Source: Sphingobacteriales bacterium (GTDB lineage: Bacteria > Bacteroidota > Bacteroidia > Chitinophagales > Chitinophagaceae). Taken from it: DNA of 64,000 nt. Location of the stretch: the NCBI GenBank assembly GCA_016200915.1, contig JACQDV010000017.1, forward strand, positions 1 through 64,000, written 5' to 3'. A program made the position numbers and the translations under genes. Of the stretch, positions 26,795-35,336 are shown in pieces (positions within the stretch are counted from its first letter, which is position 1; every line of letters starts with the position of its first letter). The notes beneath the pieces were generated by a model. It ran no database searches and was not told the origin of the DNA. It worked only from the letters and a program-made list of their open reading frames with translations.

Positions 26795-29197
26795 CTATAG
26801 AGTAATTGAATTTTTTCCCGGTTTTAAAAGATAACTTTTCCCTTTCCAATTAAATTGACCTTTAGTTTTTTCCGGAAGAATAATATCAGCTTTTAAATGA
26901 CCATTCTCATTCACATATTTTACACTGATCTTTCCGTTGGGGTGTGGCATTTCTCCTCCAATCTTCATTATACTTCCAAGATGTGGTTCAATTTTTACGT
27001 TTGAAAAACCCGGTGCATCACTATCAATTCCCAATATAATTCTGAAGAATTCAATATTCGGACTGGCACCCCAGGCATGGCAATCAGATCTTGCTGAAGA
27101 AACTTCTGATATTTCAGCCCATGTGGTTAATCCCATTACAATATTCTCACGCCATTTATCCAACCAACCCAGGTAATCATTCCCATAGCCGGCTTTAACC
27201 AATGCTAAGTGCAGATAATATTTAAAATAAATAGAAGATTGAGCCAATGTTGTATCAGTCAGCAATTGTTTACCAATCATCGCCGCACTTTTACCGTTAA
27301 CAACTCCTGTCAATATTGCTAATGCGTTTGTGTGCTGAGAATACAAATCTTTTTCAGATCTGTCGGCATACAGCATTTTGCCGCTATCCCAATACTTATT
27401 TTGAATGGTCTTTTTTAATTGTACTACATCTTTGTTGTATATGGCAGCATTTTCCTTGTTACCAAGTTTTTGTTCCATATCAGCAGCCAGCTCATAAGCC
27501 CATAAAAGTTGTAAATCTAATACTGCAGCGTTACCATCCTTTCCCGGTGAACGTTCTCCTGTGTTCCAGTTTTTCGCTTCTACCCAATCAGTAAAATTCC
27601 ACCAGGGAAGATTCTTTAACGATCCATCCGGCTGTTGAAATGTTTTAAAATAATTTAGTACCTGACGCATGCTGGTCAGTTTGTTTTTTACAAATGCTGT
27701 GTCTTTCCCATACATCATGTAGTCATGCAACATACCAATATACCATAATGAAAAAGGCGGAATATACTGCGGTGTTGTTGTTGGGTAACGACTTTGTGTT
27801 AATCCTTCCGGCTGCTGCGAATAATAAATTTGATTAATAGCATTTTTCACCAAATGATCATCACCACTATTGTATAGCGATACCAAAGCCTGGATACGGG
27901 TATCACCTATATACTGCAACTGCTCGTAATAAGGACAATCCATATAAGTTTCAATAGCACATGACCTGGCTGTACGCCAACCAATCTCTAACATCTTTTG
28001 CACTTCTGCATTATCCGTTTCCAGCCGGGCATTCAATACGAACGGATAACCGATAAAAGTACCATACACATCTTCCAATGTGAGTGGCATGTCTTTGGTG
28101 GTTATATTGATCTGCAGATAACGATAGGTTCTCCAGGATAGCGTTGTAAACTCCTGGTGATCGCTTCCATCTGAAAAAATGCTATCCTTTCTTCCAATGA
28201 AAATTTTTCCATCTGTTTCATTACGGTTCCCTTTTTCAGGAAATTTAGTGAATAACGCCTCCTGGTAGCCCAGCATTACAGAACTGTTCTTTCCTCCACT
28301 AAAGATGATGGTGGGATATGCATTGGTGAGAAAGGTTTGATCAAGCAATAGCGTTGCTGTAGTATTTGCCTTAATAGTAATAACAGATTGGTTGGCGGGA
28401 AAAGAAGCCGGGACAATAACACCTTCGGCTTTACGCAATTGTAATAACCGTTGTTGCTTTAATTCCATTTGAGGTAAAGGCGATGGCATCAGCATCCAGC
28501 CATTGGGTTCACCTGTGGCTCCAATTTTATTTTTTGGATAACCAGGTACAATAGTTTTAGCAGCCTGCCAATGATCGGCTGAATAACTTAATTTTTTCCA
28601 ATCTTTAATATGCTGCTTCATATCTACCCTTTCGCCCGGGCCAGCTACATAATAAGTTGGAATGGTAATTCTGAATGGTGAATAACTACTGTCCTGCAGG
28701 CATTTCCAGCTATTATTTGTATTGAGAATTTGAGCCGGCTCATTATCGCCTTGCAAAATAAAACCTGTGCGAACGGTGCTATTTGCTTCAGCATGTAATT
28801 CACCTTCGTTCCATACTTGTGCAGCTATCACATTATGTCCGGCTTGTAAAAAAGATGCCAGGTCAATTGTTTCAAAATTCCAATGTAAAGCATCACCCCG
28901 TGCAGGACCAAAAGAAACTAATTTTTCATTGACAAATAATTTATACCGGTTATCTGCTGACACATGAATGGTGAAAGTTTCAGGAACAACTGATAGTTCA
29001 AAATCCTTCCTGAAATAATAAACTCCATACCCGGTTGGGTTTGTGTTTGGCACCATAATCCACATCGCTTTCCATGGTCTTTGCAAATAGGCTGAATTAA
29101 TTGTTTGCCCGACTGAAATAAATGATAATAAAAGCCAAACAGCAAAAGTCAACGTTCTAAGAATAAATTTTTGATGGCGGGAATAGAATAGTCTCAT
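26795..29197 (-). CDS. secreted alpha-L-rhamnosidase-like enzyme, GH78 family
   Basis: 800 aa with an N-terminal signal segment (residues ~12-30). Modules: an N-terminal beta domain (AMWIMVPN, FRKDFEL), an (alpha/alpha)6 barrel with METYMDCPYYEQLQYIGD-like sequence near residue 420 and WAEISEVSSARSDCHAWGASP near 705, and a C-terminal beta domain. These are hallmarks of the GH78 alpha-L-rhamnosidase group, of a different subgroup from the first GH78. It is single, facing the GntR gene. It probably acts on rhamnosides outside the cytoplasm. Confidence 0.88.
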   Translation of the reverse strand: MRLFYSRHQKFILRTLTFAVWLLLSFISVGQTINSAYLQRPWKAMWIMVPNTNPTGYGVYYFRKDFELSVVPETFTIHVSADNRYKLFVNEKLVSFGPARGDALHWNFETIDLASFLQAGHNVIAAQVWNEGELHAEANSTVRTGFILQGDNEPAQILNTNNSWKCLQDSSYSPFRITIPTYYVAGPGERVDMKQHIKDWKKLSYSADHWQAAKTIVPGYPKNKIGATGEPNGWMLMPSPLPQMELKQQRLLQLRKAEGVIVPASFPANQSVITIKANTTATLLLDQTFLTNAYPTIIFSGGKNSSVMLGYQEALFTKFPEKGNRNETDGKIFIGRKDSIFSDGSDHQEFTTLSWRTYRYLQINITTKDMPLTLEDVYGTFIGYPFVLNARLETDNAEVQKMLEIGWRTARSCAIETYMDCPYYEQLQYIGDTRIQALVSLYNSGDDHLVKNAINQIYYSQQPEGLTQSRYPTTTPQYIPPFSLWYIGMLHDYMMYGKDTAFVKNKLTSMRQVLNYFKTFQQPDGSLKNLPWWNFTDWVEAKNWNTGERSPGKDGNAAVLDLQLLWAYELAADMEQKLGNKENAAIYNKDVVQLKKTIQNKYWDSGKMLYADRSEKDLYSQHTNALAILTGVVNGKSAAMIGKQLLTDTTLAQSSIYFKYYLHLALVKAGYGNDYLGWLDKWRENIVMGLTTWAEISEVSSARSDCHAWGASPNIEFFRIILGIDSDAPGFSNVKIEPHLGSIMKIGGEMPHPNGKISVKYVNENGHLKADIILPEKTKGQFNWKGKSYLLKPGKNSITL

Positions 29198-29491
29198 GCT
29201 GCCTGATATTAATGTTGTTTATTAAAGTTGCGTAATAGTATGCCTTATTTATTCAAAAAGGCAATTGCTGCCTGGCTGATACCAATCATGATCATCATTG
29301 TAAAAAAAAATCAGCCCATACTGATTAAGAAAGATATTTAATAATGAGCCTTACTTTTTTTTAACTGCGGTATAAAATCGTTTCTGATCCAAAAAAAATT
29401 ACTGCTGCTGACCTGAAGAATAAAATAACCTCTAAACCAGTAAGCAGGCTAACAACCGCTACAGTACCAGTAGTACGTTTCCGGAATAAAC

Positions 29492-29713
29492 CTAAGATGA
29501 ACATAGCAAATACCCCGCATCTTTATCCATCGTTTTTTTAAAGGAGCTGCCATTCAATAAGTTTACTTCTCTTAAATTGAAGGCATATGCCTGTATCGGT
29601 ACTTTAGGTTTTATTTTAAACCTCAAATTATTTTGTTCATTAACATATAATTGTGCAGTAATTGCACTTGCTAAAAAGCAAACCATTATTCTTACTAAGA
29701 ATTTCGGTTGCAT
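29492..29713 (-). pseudogene. 5' fragment of a GH127-like glycoside hydrolase gene
   Basis: 73 codons: a signal peptide (MQPKFLVRIMVCFLASAITAQ) followed by VPIQAYAFNLREVNLLNGSSFKKTMDKDAGYLL, which matches the opening of the GH127 / DUF1680 beta-L-arabinofuranosidase group (AYAF-DV-LL-G-FK-A-YLL). The frame then meets a stop where the family continues with a PDRLL-type segment. The remaining ~600 residues are absent; 29198-29491 holds no further recognisable part. Inference: a truncated, dead gene. Confidence 0.55.
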
Positions 29714-29737
29714 TAAACCTGTTTATACAAACAGTGG

Positions 29738-30799
29738 TTATAGCCCGAAATATTGTTTGTACCATTTTACAAATTCCGCAACACCCTGCTCCACCTCCAC
29801 CTGTGGACGGTACCCGGTAATATTTTCTAACATACTGCAATCTGCCTGCGTTGCCGGTACATCGCCTAACTGCATAGGAAGTAATTCCCTTTTAGCTTTT
29901 GTTCCCAATGCTTTTTCTAATGCCTCCACATACTCAATCAACGGTACTGGTTTACTGTTGCCAATATTTAAAATTCTGTAAGGAGCACTGGAAGTTGCAG
30001 GGTTAGGTTGAAGACCACTCCAACTTGCATCCCGCTGCGGTGGAAGTGGAACCAACCGGGCAATGGATTCAACAATATCACCAACGAAAGTAAAATCTCT
30101 TATCATATTTCCATTGTTGAATAACCTGATGGGTTCACCTTTTATTATTGCATTAGTAAATAAGAATAACGCCATATCCGGTCTTCCCCAGGGACCATAA
30201 ACTGTAAAAAACCGGAGACCGGTTGTGGGAAGATTAAACAAATGACTATAGCTATGCGCCATCATTTCATTGCTTTTCTTAGTTGCAGCATAAAGCGTCA
30301 TGGGATGGTTTGCTGCTTCATTTTCCGCTAATGGAAATTTTTCATTCAGCCCATATACACTGGATGTACTTGCATAAATTAAATGACGAATATTATTATG
30401 ACGGCTTGCTTCTAATAAATTTAAAAACCCCAGCAGGTTACTGTTAAGATAAGCGTAGGGGTTTTGAATGGAGTATCTCACCCCGGCCTGTGCAGCAAGA
30501 TTAATTACTACATCAAATTGACTTTCACTAAACAGTTTATCGATAAATGCTTTATCCTCCAACTGTGTTTGTATAAACCTGTAGTTGGTAAAAATTTCAC
30601 TTTGAATAACTTTGCCGGGCTGTATCAAATCTTTTCTTATACCACAATCATTGAGCCTGGCTAATTTTAATGCCGTATCATAATAATCATTAATGCTGTC
30701 AATACCCGTCACTTCATATCCAAGTGACAATAATTTTTTGGCAACATGAAATCCTATGAACCCGGCAGTTCCTGTAACTAATATTTTTTCCATAGTCAT
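29738..30799 (-). CDS. NAD-dependent epimerase, UDP-glucuronate 4-epimerase-like
   Basis: 353 aa extended SDR. Seen: the NAD-binding GTAGFIGFHVA near residue 10, the active-site YAATK near 174, and FTVYGPWGRPDMALF followed by FNNGNMIRDFTFVGD, a pattern typical of UDP-glucuronate/capsular type-I epimerases. It would make UDP-galacturonate for surface polysaccharide. A second ATG three codons in (30793) is an equal start candidate. No other glycan biosynthesis gene is adjacent. Confidence 0.88.
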   Translation of the reverse strand: MTMEKILVTGTAGFIGFHVAKKLLSLGYEVTGIDSINDYYDTALKLARLNDCGIRKDLIQPGKVIQSEIFTNYRFIQTQLEDKAFIDKLFSESQFDVVINLAAQAGVRYSIQNPYAYLNSNLLGFLNLLEASRHNNIRHLIYASTSSVYGLNEKFPLAENEAANHPMTLYAATKKSNEMMAHSYSHLFNLPTTGLRFFTVYGPWGRPDMALFLFTNAIIKGEPIRLFNNGNMIRDFTFVGDIVESIARLVPLPPQRDASWSGLQPNPATSSAPYRILNIGNSKPVPLIEYVEALEKALGTKAKRELLPMQLGDVPATQADCSMLENITGYRPQVEVEQGVAEFVKWYKQYFGL

Positions 30800-31280
30800 T
30801 TAATCAGCATTCAGTTTTTTGTTTTCTTTTTGCCTGAGCTGCTATAGTACGGATAATCTTATTTACAATTAATAAGAATAACATTAATTATACTCTTAAC
30901 ATCCTTTGTCCCCGATGTCATTAAACGCCTTAACTGCATTTGAGGATATTATCTTTTTGTACCAGCCGGCCATTTATATGAGCTGTTATTTTATGCCAAC
31001 CACTTTTTTGCTGAGAAGAGGCTGTATTTTAAATCTCAGTTCGTTACAAATATATTTATTATGGGGAGTTAAAGCACTGTTTCCCCAACTAAAAATAAAA
31101 ATAGTCCTGCACCCTCAATATCCATTTTATGGCTTATGCTAATCAGATAAATTAAAACAAATAAGCAGAATATTTCAAAACCGTTGCGTTTTTACACAGA
31201 TGGTATTATTCCGGTTTTTGTGTTAGTATGACAAACCATTTAAAATGTTTACTTTTTCTTTACCTTTCTGATTTTTACAG
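30800..31280. other. 481-bp intergenic region, no gene supported
   Basis: AT-rich divergent region between the epimerase and the Gfo/Idh oxidoreductase. A 78-codon frame at 30906-31142 has no homology features, no ribosome site and a random-looking hydrophobic composition. No repeat, tRNA or clear promoter is visible. Confidence 0.5.
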
Positions 31281-32357
31281 ATGGCAGCTCAATTAAATGT
31301 TTGCATAATTGGTTTTGGAATTTCAGCAAGGGTATTTCATGCCCCTTTCCTGGTAAACAACCCATTTTATACATGGAGTTCAGTGGTAGAACGATCTGCC
31401 AATAATGCCAGTCTTTTAAAAGCGGATATAAAAACTTACCGCTCTGTTGAAGCAGCTTTAGAAGATTCAACACTTGATTTATTTATTATCACTTCTCCCA
31501 ATGAAACGCATTACAGTTATGCCAAAAAAATACTGGAAGCCGGTAAAAATGTGGTGATTGAAAAACCTTTTACGAATACAAGCGGAGAAGCAAAGGCATT
31601 AATTAAAACAGCCAATCAAAACCAAAAAATTTTGAGTGTATATCAGAACAGGAGATATGTTTCAGATTTTCTTACGATAAAGGATATCCTTAATGAAAAA
31701 CTACTGGGAGAAATAGCGGAGTTTGAAGGGCATTACGACCGCTACAGACCCGAAGCCAAACCCAATGCCTGGCGTGAAGAAAATAAAGCTGGCAGTGGAA
31801 TACTTTACGATCTGGGTTCTCATCTTATCGACCAGGCACTTTACCTGTTTGGATTACCCAAAAATATAACTGCTGATATACGTTTACAAAGGCCACATGC
31901 TAAAGTTGACGATTATTTTGACATTCGCTTAGACTATGGATTTACTAAAGTGATACTGGAATCGGGCATGCTGGTAAGAGAACCGGGTCCCAGGTATATG
32001 ATTCATGGTACCAAAGGCTCTTTCATAAAATATGGAGAGGATCCACAGGAAGCAGCTCTAAGAAATGGTGAAATGCCGGGTGGGGCAGACTGGGGTAAAG
32101 AGCCTGCCTCATCATACGGACTACTGCATACTGAAAAAGAAGGCGTTATTATTAAAAAAAATATTGCTTCAAAACCTGGAAATTACGGGCAATATTATAG
32201 CAACCTTTATAATACTATTGTTCATAATCATTCCTTAAAAGAAAAACCGGAGCATGGGTATAATACTATCCGGCTAATAGAACTTGCAATACAAAGCAAT
32301 AAAGAAAAACGAACGCTGCCGTGTACTGAATTAATCAATATTAGTTACCATGATTAA
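31281..32357 (+). CDS. Gfo/Idh/MocA-family oxidoreductase
   Basis: 358 aa. N-terminal Rossmann domain with GFGISARVFHAPFL (a variant seen in YdgJ/IolW-like members) and the conserved EKPF near residue 93; the C-terminal domain has GSGILYDLGSHLIDQALYLFG with the expected Asp and His. NAD(P)-dependent, cytoplasmic; substrates are usually sugars or inositols. It stands alone, so the substrate is unknown. Confidence 0.92.
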   Translation: MAAQLNVCIIGFGISARVFHAPFLVNNPFYTWSSVVERSANNASLLKADIKTYRSVEAALEDSTLDLFIITSPNETHYSYAKKILEAGKNVVIEKPFTNTSGEAKALIKTANQNQKILSVYQNRRYVSDFLTIKDILNEKLLGEIAEFEGHYDRYRPEAKPNAWREENKAGSGILYDLGSHLIDQALYLFGLPKNITADIRLQRPHAKVDDYFDIRLDYGFTKVILESGMLVREPGPRYMIHGTKGSFIKYGEDPQEAALRNGEMPGGADWGKEPASSYGLLHTEKEGVIIKKNIASKPGNYGQYYSNLYNTIVHNHSLKEKPEHGYNTIRLIELAIQSNKEKRTLPCTELINISYHD

Positions 32358-32482
32358 GCGCTGAAAATGAGGGTTTTTACTGGCATTAAAACTGGCAAAA
32401 TTTCTTCTTTTTTCTATACTAAACTATCCCTTCAGGCGTTTAATGGTGGTAATTAATCCGTAATCCGTACATACCCTATACT

Positions 32483-32896
32483 ATGGAAACCAGAATTATT
32501 CTGACTGTTTTGTGTTTTACCATGTCCCTCCTTTCCCTCATCAGGGGATTATACTTAATCAGACTGGAACAAAAACAAGGCACTGGCGCCACCATTAATC
32601 TGCATGATGCTGCAGATACCTTAAAACTTGTTTTCTTTAATGGTATTAAAAGCCGCAATGGTATTGTTTTACTTTGGAAATCCAATACCCAGATGAGCAG
32701 ATGGGGATTCTCCATTGAAAAAAAGAACGATAAAGGCGAATTTGTTGAAATAGCACATTTTTATTCAGCCGCTAACGGCCAGTACAGGTTTATTGATTCA
32801 AATACTATTAATTATGAAACTGAATATCGCTTAAAACAAATTGATCCGTTTGGCGGTATTTACTATAGCAAAAAAGTTTTAACCAGCCGCTGTTAG
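32483..32896 (+). CDS. small membrane-anchored or secreted protein with an FN3-like module
   Basis: 137 aa. A hydrophobic N-terminal segment (residues ~5-26) is followed by a fibronectin-like piece (GIVLLWKSNT, GFSIEKKNDKGEFVEIAHF, YRLKQIDPFGG) of the kind that normally precedes the sorting tail of long T9SS proteins. Here it is free-standing and lacks the tail. Ends 3 bp from the stop of the convergent LuxE-like gene. Function unknown. Confidence 0.7.
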   Translation: METRIILTVLCFTMSLLSLIRGLYLIRLEQKQGTGATINLHDAADTLKLVFFNGIKSRNGIVLLWKSNTQMSRWGFSIEKKNDKGEFVEIAHFYSAANGQYRFIDSNTINYETEYRLKQIDPFGGIYYSKKVLTSRC

Positions 32897-32899
32897 CTT

Positions 32900-33880
32900 T
32901 TAAACAACCATAAGGCTGCATCCACGAATATCACTGTTATCAACTCTTCCTATAACCTCAAAACTTCCATCTTCCTGTAACGTACATGCGTCATCAGTAG
33001 CTATAAAACTGCAGCTATAAATATTTGCAAGATCAATTACATTTATCACTCCCCGCCCCGCCGGCTTAACTGTTAAAGGATCGTCCTCATCTCTTACCAA
33101 TATTTTCATCCAGGCCGGACATTGAAAAATTCCACCTCCTTTGGAATATGCCTGCGATAATAATTCTGTCATCCCATATTCAGAATGTATTTGTTTTAAA
33201 CCGGTTTTTGATTTTATGAAATCATGTACTTCTTTCCTGGTCCATTCTTCTCTGCGTCCTTTCATCCCCCCTGTCTCCATTACTATTGTATTGCGGAGTT
33301 GAATTTCGTGCCGTTCAAAAAAATCAAGCAGGCCAAATGTTACACCTATTAAAATAGCAGGCTGCTTCCTTGTTTCAAGTTTTTTTAATGTTTCGGAAAG
33401 TTTTTCAAATTCATTCAGGTAAAATCCGTTTTCGGGGTGTTTACTTTCTTCCATTAGCTCATTCACCATATAAACTAATGAAGAGTTATTTCGTTGCAGG
33501 TAAGAAGGTAATAAACCAAGCACACACCAGTTGCTGATATTGCCATAAATTTCTTCAAAAAACTGAAAAAAAGAATGGCGATAAATACCTGCATCTTTTA
33601 CATAATGAAAGCTGTTGATAGTTTGTGTGGTGCCGCTGCTTGCAAAAACCAGTTCCGACTCAAAGGAAGTTGTTTTTATTGCATGGGTTTTAAAAAAAGA
33701 AATGGGCAGGAAGGGTATCTTTTCAAATGAAGTAATATCTTCTTTCCTTAACCCCAGTTGCTTTACAAATTTCCTGTACAGTTCGTTTTCCCGGTATTGA
33801 AAATGAAAAACTTCAACCGCCATATCCGGAAAGGTATGTGGCGCCACATTGAAAATATTGTTAATAAAAGCAGCGTTCAT
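32900..33880 (-). CDS. LuxE/PaaK-like acyl-activating protein
   Basis: 326 aa, adenylate-forming superfamily. Seen: the ATP-binding FASSGTT near residue 82, METGGMKGRREE near 205, SEYGMTELLSQAY near 232 and GRVDNSDIRGC near the end. Known: LuxE is an acyl-protein synthetase that activates fatty acids; Bacteroidota members without luxC/luxD have no proven role. It is divergent from a lipoprotein gene and is not in an operon with fatty-acid genes. Confidence 0.85.
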   Translation of the reverse strand: MNAAFINNIFNVAPHTFPDMAVEVFHFQYRENELYRKFVKQLGLRKEDITSFEKIPFLPISFFKTHAIKTTSFESELVFASSGTTQTINSFHYVKDAGIYRHSFFQFFEEIYGNISNWCVLGLLPSYLQRNNSSLVYMVNELMEESKHPENGFYLNEFEKLSETLKKLETRKQPAILIGVTFGLLDFFERHEIQLRNTIVMETGGMKGRREEWTRKEVHDFIKSKTGLKQIHSEYGMTELLSQAYSKGGGIFQCPAWMKILVRDEDDPLTVKPAGRGVINVIDLANIYSCSFIATDDACTLQEDGSFEVIGRVDNSDIRGCSLMVV

Positions 33881-33904
33881 TTATACCGAATACTCTTTTT
33901 TAAT

Positions 33905-33912
33905 TAAATTTG
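33905..33912 (+). promoter_or_regulatory. candidate -7 element for the small lipoprotein
   Basis: TAAATTTG matches the Bacteroidota -7 consensus TAnnTTTG and lies 17 bp before the lipoprotein ATG. No matching TTTG is found about 19 bp further upstream, so support is partial. Confidence 0.35.
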
Positions 33913-33928
33913 ACAACAAACCTACGAA

Positions 33929-34390
33929 ATGAAGACAAAGGTATTGCTGCTAATAATATTAATTGCCATTGTAACAGCCTGCAATAAAGACAAGCTGGAG
34001 AGCATTCCTAAACTAAAATTTAAGTCGTTAAACACTTCCACCGTTCAGGTTGGTCAAAATTTCAGGGCTGTATTTGAATTTGCAGACAAGGAAGGTGATG
34101 TAAGCGACAGCATATTTATAAAAGAAATAAGGCTGAACAAAAATGTAGTGGCAACAAAGATTGATACTTTTGCTTTTCCCATGCCCTCTTTCCCCGATAA
34201 ACAACGGGGAGAAATTTCACTTGACTTTACTTATGAGCAAATAAAATCTGCCATCAACCCGCCTAATATACCAGGAACGAATCCCCCGGTAAAGGAGCCA
34301 GATACGCTGGTTTTGAGAGTAACGCTTAAGGATAAAGCAAATCATGTAAGCACTGCCGTAAGCACCTCGCAATTCCAGGTGATAAGATAA
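33929..34390 (+). CDS. small lipoprotein of unknown function
   Basis: 153 aa. Lipoprotein signal with lipobox-like ...AIVTAC near residue 18. The mature part is beta-rich and Ig-like (FRAVFEFADKEGDVSDSIFIKEI, DTLVLRVTLKDKANHVSTAVST). This layout is common for outer-membrane lipoproteins of Bacteroidota. No family function known. It is followed after 42 bp by the UbiA-like gene. Confidence 0.75.
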   Translation: MKTKVLLLIILIAIVTACNKDKLESIPKLKFKSLNTSTVQVGQNFRAVFEFADKEGDVSDSIFIKEIRLNKNVVATKIDTFAFPMPSFPDKQRGEISLDFTYEQIKSAINPPNIPGTNPPVKEPDTLVLRVTLKDKANHVSTAVSTSQFQVIR

Positions 34391-34432
34391 TAATTCAGGT
34401 GTTTACTTAAATTGTGTTGCTTATTCTGCTAA

Positions 34433-35293
34433 ATGAAGAAAATAACCAATGTATTTCTTTTTAGCTCGGCATTTATTACACTTTGTGCACTGGCAATGGT
34501 AGCTCAAACGGCAGATTTATTTCAACTGCAAAACCTGAATCCTTTTTACTTTTTTTTTACTGCCGGAGGTACAATGGCCAGTTATAACTTACATTGGTAT
34601 TTAACTGATACTAATGTTAGCAATGAAATATCGGAAAGATATACCTGGACACATACCCATAAACAACTACTGCTCCCATTTGCCGGGATTGGAATGCTGA
34701 TGTCTTTGATTTCTTTTTATTTTTTAATCCACTATTGGTTATGGATTATTACAGGTGCAATAGTAGCAGGTTTGTACACAGCGCCTAAAATACCGGGAAA
34801 AGTGAGTACTTTTTTAAGAAAAATTGCCATTGCAAAAACTATTTACCTTGCACTGGCATGGACGTATGTTACGGCAGTACTACCGCTTATTATTAGCCGG
34901 CAGCATATAAATTTTCATAGTATTGCTTTTATTTTACACCGCTATTTTTTTATTTATGCCCTTTGTATTTTGTTCGACTACCGGGACCGGGATGAAGATA
35001 TTGGGCAGGGAATCCGTTCGCTCATTACCATGTTAAATGAAAAAGGTATTAAAGTCCTGTTCTATGTGTCGCTGGTATCAGGCATTTTAATGGCTTTATT
35101 TTTTTACGGAATTTACAGTCCTTCGCTAAAGGGAATATTACTTTGCATTCCGTTACTGATACTGGCAATGCTTTATAACAGCATCAAAAAAAATAAAAAT
35201 GACTATTTGTATTATTTTGCAATAGATGGCCTGATGCTCTTATCCTTTTTATTAACCTCCTTTCAACAGTTATCATCATTTCTTTGGCAATAA
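34433..35293 (+). CDS. UbiA-like prenyltransferase-family membrane protein
   Basis: 286 aa with about eight transmembrane segments. Seen: YNLHWYLTDTN near residue 50 at the place of the first Asp-rich loop, and LFDYRDRDEDIGQGIRSL near 180, which matches the second Asp-rich motif of UbiA enzymes with following charged loop. The first motif is weaker than the canonical NDxxDxxxD. Known: UbiA proteins transfer prenyl groups to aromatic rings. No quinone or pigment gene is next to it, so the acceptor is unknown. Confidence 0.7.
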   Translation: MKKITNVFLFSSAFITLCALAMVAQTADLFQLQNLNPFYFFFTAGGTMASYNLHWYLTDTNVSNEISERYTWTHTHKQLLLPFAGIGMLMSLISFYFLIHYWLWIITGAIVAGLYTAPKIPGKVSTFLRKIAIAKTIYLALAWTYVTAVLPLIISRQHINFHSIAFILHRYFFIYALCILFDYRDRDEDIGQGIRSLITMLNEKGIKVLFYVSLVSGILMALFFYGIYSPSLKGILLCIPLLILAMLYNSIKKNKNDYLYYFAIDGLMLLSFLLTSFQQLSSFLWQ

Positions 35294-35313
35294 GTTATTT
35301 TACAGTAGGTTTG
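35283..35313 (+). promoter_or_regulatory. Bacteroidota promoter for the M42 peptidase unit
   Basis: TTTG at 35283-35286 and TAGGTTTG at 35306-35313, 19 bp apart, exactly the Bacteroidota -33/-7 layout, 23 bp before the ATG at 35337. Confidence 0.75.
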
Positions 35314-35336
35314 TTTTTTAGTAAATAATATATTTT

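Noticed and set aside
29300-29480. Continuation of the GH127-like gene in another frame
   Set aside because: The next open frame (RKRTTGTVAVVSLLTG) has no GH127 features and I could not assign it.
30906-31142. 78-codon open frame in the epimerase/Gfo gap
   Set aside because: No family motif, random hydrophobic composition, no promoter or ribosome site.
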